Below, piece by piece: positions 1-12,850 of a stretch of DNA of 12,850 nucleotides. This stretch comes from Phoronis ovalis (Eukaryota > Phoronida > Phoronidae): assembly GCA_028565635.1 (NCBI GenBank), contig JAOXYB010042115.1, forward strand, positions 1-12,850. The letters are read 5' to 3'. Position 1 is the stretch's first letter; each line of letters begins with the position of its first letter. Position numbers and translations under genes: made by a program. The notes beneath the pieces were generated by a model. It saw nothing but the letters and a program-made list of their open reading frames with translations. It was not told the DNA's origin and searched no databases.

Positions 1-83
1 ATTCAGTTTTGGACTAAAATTTATGTTTGATATCTTTTTACTGAATTGAAATAAGATCGAATGAACATTTATGCTGACATGAT

Positions 84-184
84 AATTTTATTCTCTAACA
101 ATGGCATTTCTTCTAATTTAACCAACCTCGGTAACAATCCTTCTCAAAATGCCAATTGGTCCATACTAGACTTGCTATAGCACT
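84..184 (-). pseudogene. Displaced partial copy of flippase exon 10 and its donor
   Basis: Aligns with 3126-3235 in the same orientation with about 9 mismatches in 101 bases (about 91 %) and one 9-base gap. Read on the minus strand it gives SAIASLVWTNWHFEKDCY-R, matching the 3' half of exon 10 plus about 40 bases of intron 10. The gap removes exactly the three codons for Leu-Gly-Phe and Trp has become Cys. It lacks most of TM3 and the acceptor and lies after exon 15, out of order, so it is best read as a non-coding duplication remnant in intron 15. Its splice-donor position is kept as GTTGGT. Confidence 0.8.
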
Positions 185-400
185 TAGAATTATTGACTGA
201 TGAATAAAATTGTGTACAAGAAACATGTCACTAGCTATGCATATCTTGGCCAGTGGAATGATTATTTTTGAGAAAAATTCGCGAGCAAATGCACAATACT
301 TAGAATATATAATTATCGATGTCAGTAAGTATTTTTGTAACAACAAGCATTCAAATACAACAAAAAATATCTAAGGCCTATCTGCAACTTAGAAAGTTAC

Positions 401-9997
<9,597 letters not shown>

Positions 9998-10200
9998 CCT
10001 TACGGCCTAAGGAGTACAATCTAAGATCTAATCTACAGTAAAACAGTAATCATTATTGTCCGAATAAGAACGCCAAACAGACCATAACATACATATTAAA
10101 AGCAGAAGTCAATTAGGTCGAAAGGTCATAGACTCGTTATCAATGCAAAATGAAAGCCTCCATGGACGCATGATTTTTAACTTTTATTCCCATTTATTTC
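9998..10200 (-). promoter_or_regulatory. Flippase 5' leader and presumed promoter region
   Basis: This is the only sequence between the flippase ATG and the retrotransposon remnant, so the core promoter or leader should lie here unless an untranslated exon lies further upstream. No TATA box stands out. TTTTACTGTAG at about 10032-10043 on the minus strand could be the acceptor of a 5'UTR intron, which would move the promoter beyond the LINE. This is inference from position. Confidence 0.35.
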
Positions 10201-10279
10201 TCGATCATGAGAGAAATACCACTATCTATTTGTGAAAAAGATTTCATTTTAAGGAGCATAGAGAAAAGATTGGTAAGTA

Positions 10280-10839
10280 GCAAAAAAAACTCGAAAAATC
10301 TTCCAATACCACAAAGCCGATTTAAATGAGATTAAACAAGAGGTTCTGGCTATCACTTTGTAATAATCTCATGGCTTCATGCAACACAAATTCTTTGATG
10401 AAATTAAACACATGGAAAATAATGATATTGAAATTAACTCAGAGACAGCCTGGACCAAGTTTAAATCTGCAATCTTGAAAGTAATAGATGACTGTATACC
10501 ATTTAGATTATCTTCGTCATGTCATGACTTGCCATAGTTCAACCGTAGCTTATTAAAGAGCTTAAGGTTAAGCAACGAATTTATAACAAGGCTAAGCGCT
10601 CGCAGAAATTAAGAGACTGTTGAATGTTCAAGAGAGCTAGGAAAGCCTTTACACGTAAATTACATCAATCTCACAGAGATTACTTGACTGACATCTTATC
10701 CCCCAGTCTTGAGTTGAAAACTCAAGCAAAACATTATGGTCGTATATTTAGTCCAAAAGAAGGGACACTTTTGGCATGTCAACCTTGCGTCAAGGAGGCA
10801 AACTCCATAATGAAGCAGCATCCAAGGCTCAGATTCTAA
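10280..10839 (+). pseudogene. LINE ORF2 remnant: endonuclease-RT linker
   Basis: Translation gives RKIFQYHKADLNEIKQEV (about 10279-10335), then TAWTKFKSAILKVIDDCIPF (10445 on, frame 1), then KRARKAFTRKLHQSHRDYL and AKHYGRIF (10624-10839, frame 0). This order is typical of the region between endonuclease and RT in Jockey/CR1-like elements. At least two frame changes and several stops separate the pieces. Confidence 0.75.
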
Positions 10840-10978
10840 ACAACCAGTACAAATTAGTATTTACCAAGGAAAACCTCTCAAATAAATGTCATACTAACTA
10901 TATATCCATCAATGCCTGAAATATCAAATACTACCAACGGTGTCAACAAACTCTTGAAAGGAAAGGAATAAAGCAATA

Positions 10979-11694
10979 GGTCCTGATGAAATTCCAGCAC
11001 GCCTACTAAAAGAGATAGCAGATGAAATAGCTCCAATATTGCTATACATCTTCACATTGGCATTAGAGAGTGGAAATCTACCTTGTAACTGGTTATGCTC
11101 TAATTTTTCACATAATTATCTACAATAAGAAAGACAGGGCAGATCCACTATAGACCAGTTTCTCTTACATCCCACATCTTGTAAACTCTTGGAACATATT
11201 ATATACACAGAAACATCATGTCTCATCTTGAACAATTTAGCTTTCTTAATGATCGACAGCATGGCTTCAGGAAACAACGATCCTGCGAATCTCAACTTAT
11301 CTGAACCTTGGACAATCTATCGAGAGGCATAGATAAAGAGCTTATAATATTGGATTTCTCCAAAGCATTCGACGTAGTCCCACATCAGAGATTGCTTCAC
11401 AAACTAGAGTTCTATGGAACTTTAAATGGATACAGGACTTTCTCACTAAGCGTAAACAGTGTGTGGTTGTTGATGGAGAATACTCTTGAGTATACCACAG
11501 TGGACTCTGTTGTACCTCAATGTACCGTCTTAGGTCCACTCCTATTCTTGCTATTTATAAATTACATTTCTGACAACATCACTGCAAGTACGGAAATTTG
11601 TCTATTTGCTGATGATTGCCTCCTCTATAGGCAAATTGACACCCCAAATGATGCTGTTATCTTCCAGCGTGATTTTGATTCTCTCATACATTGA
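10979..11694 (+). pseudogene. LINE ORF2 remnant: reverse transcriptase catalytic domain
   Basis: Recognisable RT blocks in order: GPDEIPARLLKEIADEIAP (10979, frame 1), YRPVSLTS (11149, frame 0), LEQFSFLNDRQHGFRKQRS (11227 on), LDFSKAFDVVPHQRLLHKL (about 11350), VVPQCTVLGPLLFLLFINY and the active site FADDCLLYR with FADD at 11605-11616. Lesions include an in-frame TGA at 11302-11304, a short out-of-frame stretch around 11420-11490 with compensating shifts, Gly to Cys in the PQGTVLGP block, and a terminal TGA at 11692 replacing a conserved Trp. The two DD of the active site are intact, but the enzyme cannot be made. Confidence 0.88.
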
Positions 11695-12453
11695 GCTGAC
11701 ATGTAGCAGATGTCTTTCAACGTTTCTAAATGTTCTACTATGCACACAACTCTTAAACATTCACCATATGGTCAGGACTATAACGTCAAAAGAACTGTAC
11801 TTTCCACGGTAAAGCTACATCTGTCCGATGACCTTAAATGGAAACATCGTATACATGGAATTATATCCAAGGCTAACAGATCTCTGGGATTCTTGCGAAG
11901 AAACCTTAGACCAGCACTCAAATCAGTCAAACAACAAACATACTTTGCAATAGTCAGACCTTCAGTAGAATACTCATGTGCTGCCTGGGAGACGCATATA
12001 CAACAGCAGATATAAATAAACTTGAGATTGTGCAGAGAAGAAGTGCGAGATATGTTTGTTAGCGCTACACCAAGACTGGTAGTGTAACACAAATGTTGAA
12101 AGATCTAGATCAGAATGGGAACCCCTTGTAAATAGAAGAAAAATAGCTAGACTTGTTACACTATTCAATATAGTCAAGAACAAGATTGCAATAGCCGGTG
12201 ACCCACATCTCAAGCTATCAACACGTCACACACGCCACTTATATTCCATGACCTTTCATACACAGTCAGCAACTACAGATGTACAGTATATCGATACTCA
12301 TACTTTCCCAGAACAATTAGAGACTGGAATTATCTTCCAAATGATGTTATTACGGCCAATTCCATTGAAACCTTCAATACTAGAGCATCTGCCCACGTAC
12401 GCCTTAAATCGCATTACTACCAGGCAGCAGCGCTCTTACTTTGTGTGATGTAG
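11695..12453 (+). pseudogene. LINE ORF2 remnant: thumb and C-terminal region
   Basis: Continues from the RT after two Trp-to-stop changes (TGA 11692, TAG 11704). It encodes QMSFNVSKCSTMHTTL, LSDDLKWKHRIHGIISKAN, SLGFLRRNLRPA, RPSVEYSCAAW (frame 0), then LEIVQRRSARYVC (frame 2), WEPLVNRRKIARLVTLFN (from 12116, frame 1) and SYFPRTIRDWNYLPNDV to the stop at 12451 (frame 0). The order and motifs are those of Jockey/CR1-type ORF2 C-termini. Three frameshifts and a TAG at 12060 lie between the blocks. Confidence 0.85.
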
Positions 12454-12493
12454 TATAAATGCTATTGTACAAAGTATAAAGACAAGACAAGAC

Positions 12494-12800
12494 TGATCAT
12501 TCATCATATATTTTAATTTAGCCCGAGCCCGAGGCTGCAAATGCAACCACTGGCACGTTACACATACAGAACTTCAGAAGTGAATAATCAAATGTTACTT
12601 ATACTCCTGGTCTGGCTTACTATATTAATAACCATTAATTGCATTCAAGAACCGTAACAGTAAGAGACAACAGCGCACATAATATAGTGACAAAGTCAAA
12701 TCATAAAACACAAAACCAGTGAGATCTATACTTCTAATTAAGACACTATAAACTATGTGAATAATGTAATGTAAATAGCTCCATTCACACTTACACTTGG
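12494..12800. other. Intergenic sequence without recognisable gene
   Basis: About 300 bases after the LINE tail. AGCCCGAGCCCGAGGCTGC at about 12521-12539 is a GC-rich, partly palindromic patch in otherwise AT-rich sequence. A minus-strand open frame here shows no family resemblance. Confidence 0.7.
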
Positions 12801-12840
12801 AGCGCTTCATAATAAAGCGCTCTATAATAAAGCGCTTCAT
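12801..12840. repeat. 15-bp direct repeat built on AGCGCT (2.7 units)
   Basis: AGCGCTTCATAATAA (12801-12815), AGCGCTCTATAATAA (12816-12830) and a partial AGCGCTTCAT (12831-12840). Each unit starts with the self-complementary hexamer AGCGCT. The array may continue past the window edge in altered form. Confidence 0.9.
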
Positions 12841-12850
12841 TTTCCGTCCA

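Larger units (their letters stand above)
10200..12493 (+). mobile_element. Decayed 5'-truncated non-LTR retrotransposon (Jockey/CR1-type LINE)
   Basis: The block encodes fragments of a single LINE ORF2 in order: the linker after the endonuclease, the reverse transcriptase and the C-terminal region, ending with a stop at 12451-12453. About 40 bases of 3'UTR follow and then a GACAA-repeat tail (12481-12493), a simple 3' repeat as found in many Jockey/CR1-group LINEs. The endonuclease domain is missing or beyond recognition; a GATCATGAG at 10203 sits at about the right distance before KTRKIFQYHKADL (about 10271) to be the last endonuclease SDH motif, so the left edge is uncertain (10140-10290). 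Many stops and frameshifts mark it as dead. Confidence 0.85.

Noticed and set aside
84-184. Mutually exclusive alternative of exon 10
   Set aside because: It lies after exon 15, lacks the acceptor and the first half of TM3, so it cannot replace exon 10 in linear splicing.
10203-10208. GATCAT as left target-site duplication of the LINE (right copy 12495-12500)
   Set aside because: Six bases is too short to trust, and the left copy may itself be part of the endonuclease coding remnant.
11342-12213. Several minus-strand open frames opposite the reverse transcriptase
   Set aside because: Shadows of the LINE coding strand, where RT motifs are read in order on the plus strand.

Overview
The window is animal nuclear DNA. 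It is AT-rich, and its main gene is split into 15 short coding exons by GT/AG introns of about 250 to 1,700 bases. The rest is microsatellites, tandem repeats, a probable MITE-like element and a decayed non-LTR retrotransposon. Nothing here is bacterial or organellar. The codons, intron sizes and retrotransposon type fit a non-vertebrate animal, possibly an early-branching one such as a sponge or cnidarian. The species cannot be fixed from the sequence.

Positions 401-9997, minus strand: the first 15 coding exons of a P4-ATPase of the ATP8A class, the catalytic subunit of an aminophospholipid flippase. I placed every exon boundary by hand. All 15 join with consistent reading phase (1,486 nt, 495 codons plus one base), starting at an ATG with an in-frame stop four codons upstream. 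The exons encode the cytosolic N-terminus, TM1-TM2, the actuator domain with DGET, TM3-TM4 with PISL, the phosphorylation motif DKTGT (Asp412) and the start of the nucleotide-binding domain. The gene runs off the left edge, so most of the nucleotide-binding domain, the rest of the P domain and TM5-TM10 lie outside.

The introns hold the unusual structure. Just 3' of the DKTGT exon, the exon/intron boundary has been tandemly copied several times (about 1176-1368), giving extra GTGAGT donor sites that would lead to an immediate stop if used; a (CA)22 tract lies about 70 nt upstream of the same exon in the transcript. A second, partial copy of the TM3 exon sits in the last intron (84-184), about 91 % identical, with a codon-exact 9-base deletion. 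Intron 4 carries eight irregularly spaced copies of ATTTACCACAGGGTAT between C-rich near-repeats (6361-6830). Intron 11 holds a roughly 235-base segment with inverted-repeat ends (2177-2412).

Positions about 10200-12493, plus strand: a 5'-truncated, heavily mutated Jockey/CR1-type LINE, with reverse-transcriptase remnants (LDFSKAFD, FADD), stops and frameshifts, and a short GACAA-repeat tail. It lies head-to-head with the flippase gene and begins only about 200-300 bases upstream of the flippase start codon. The last 350 bases have no gene but end in 15-base direct repeats built on AGCGCT.

No complete novel system was found. The best leads are the repeated exon boundary, the displaced exon copy and the intron 4 repeat family.
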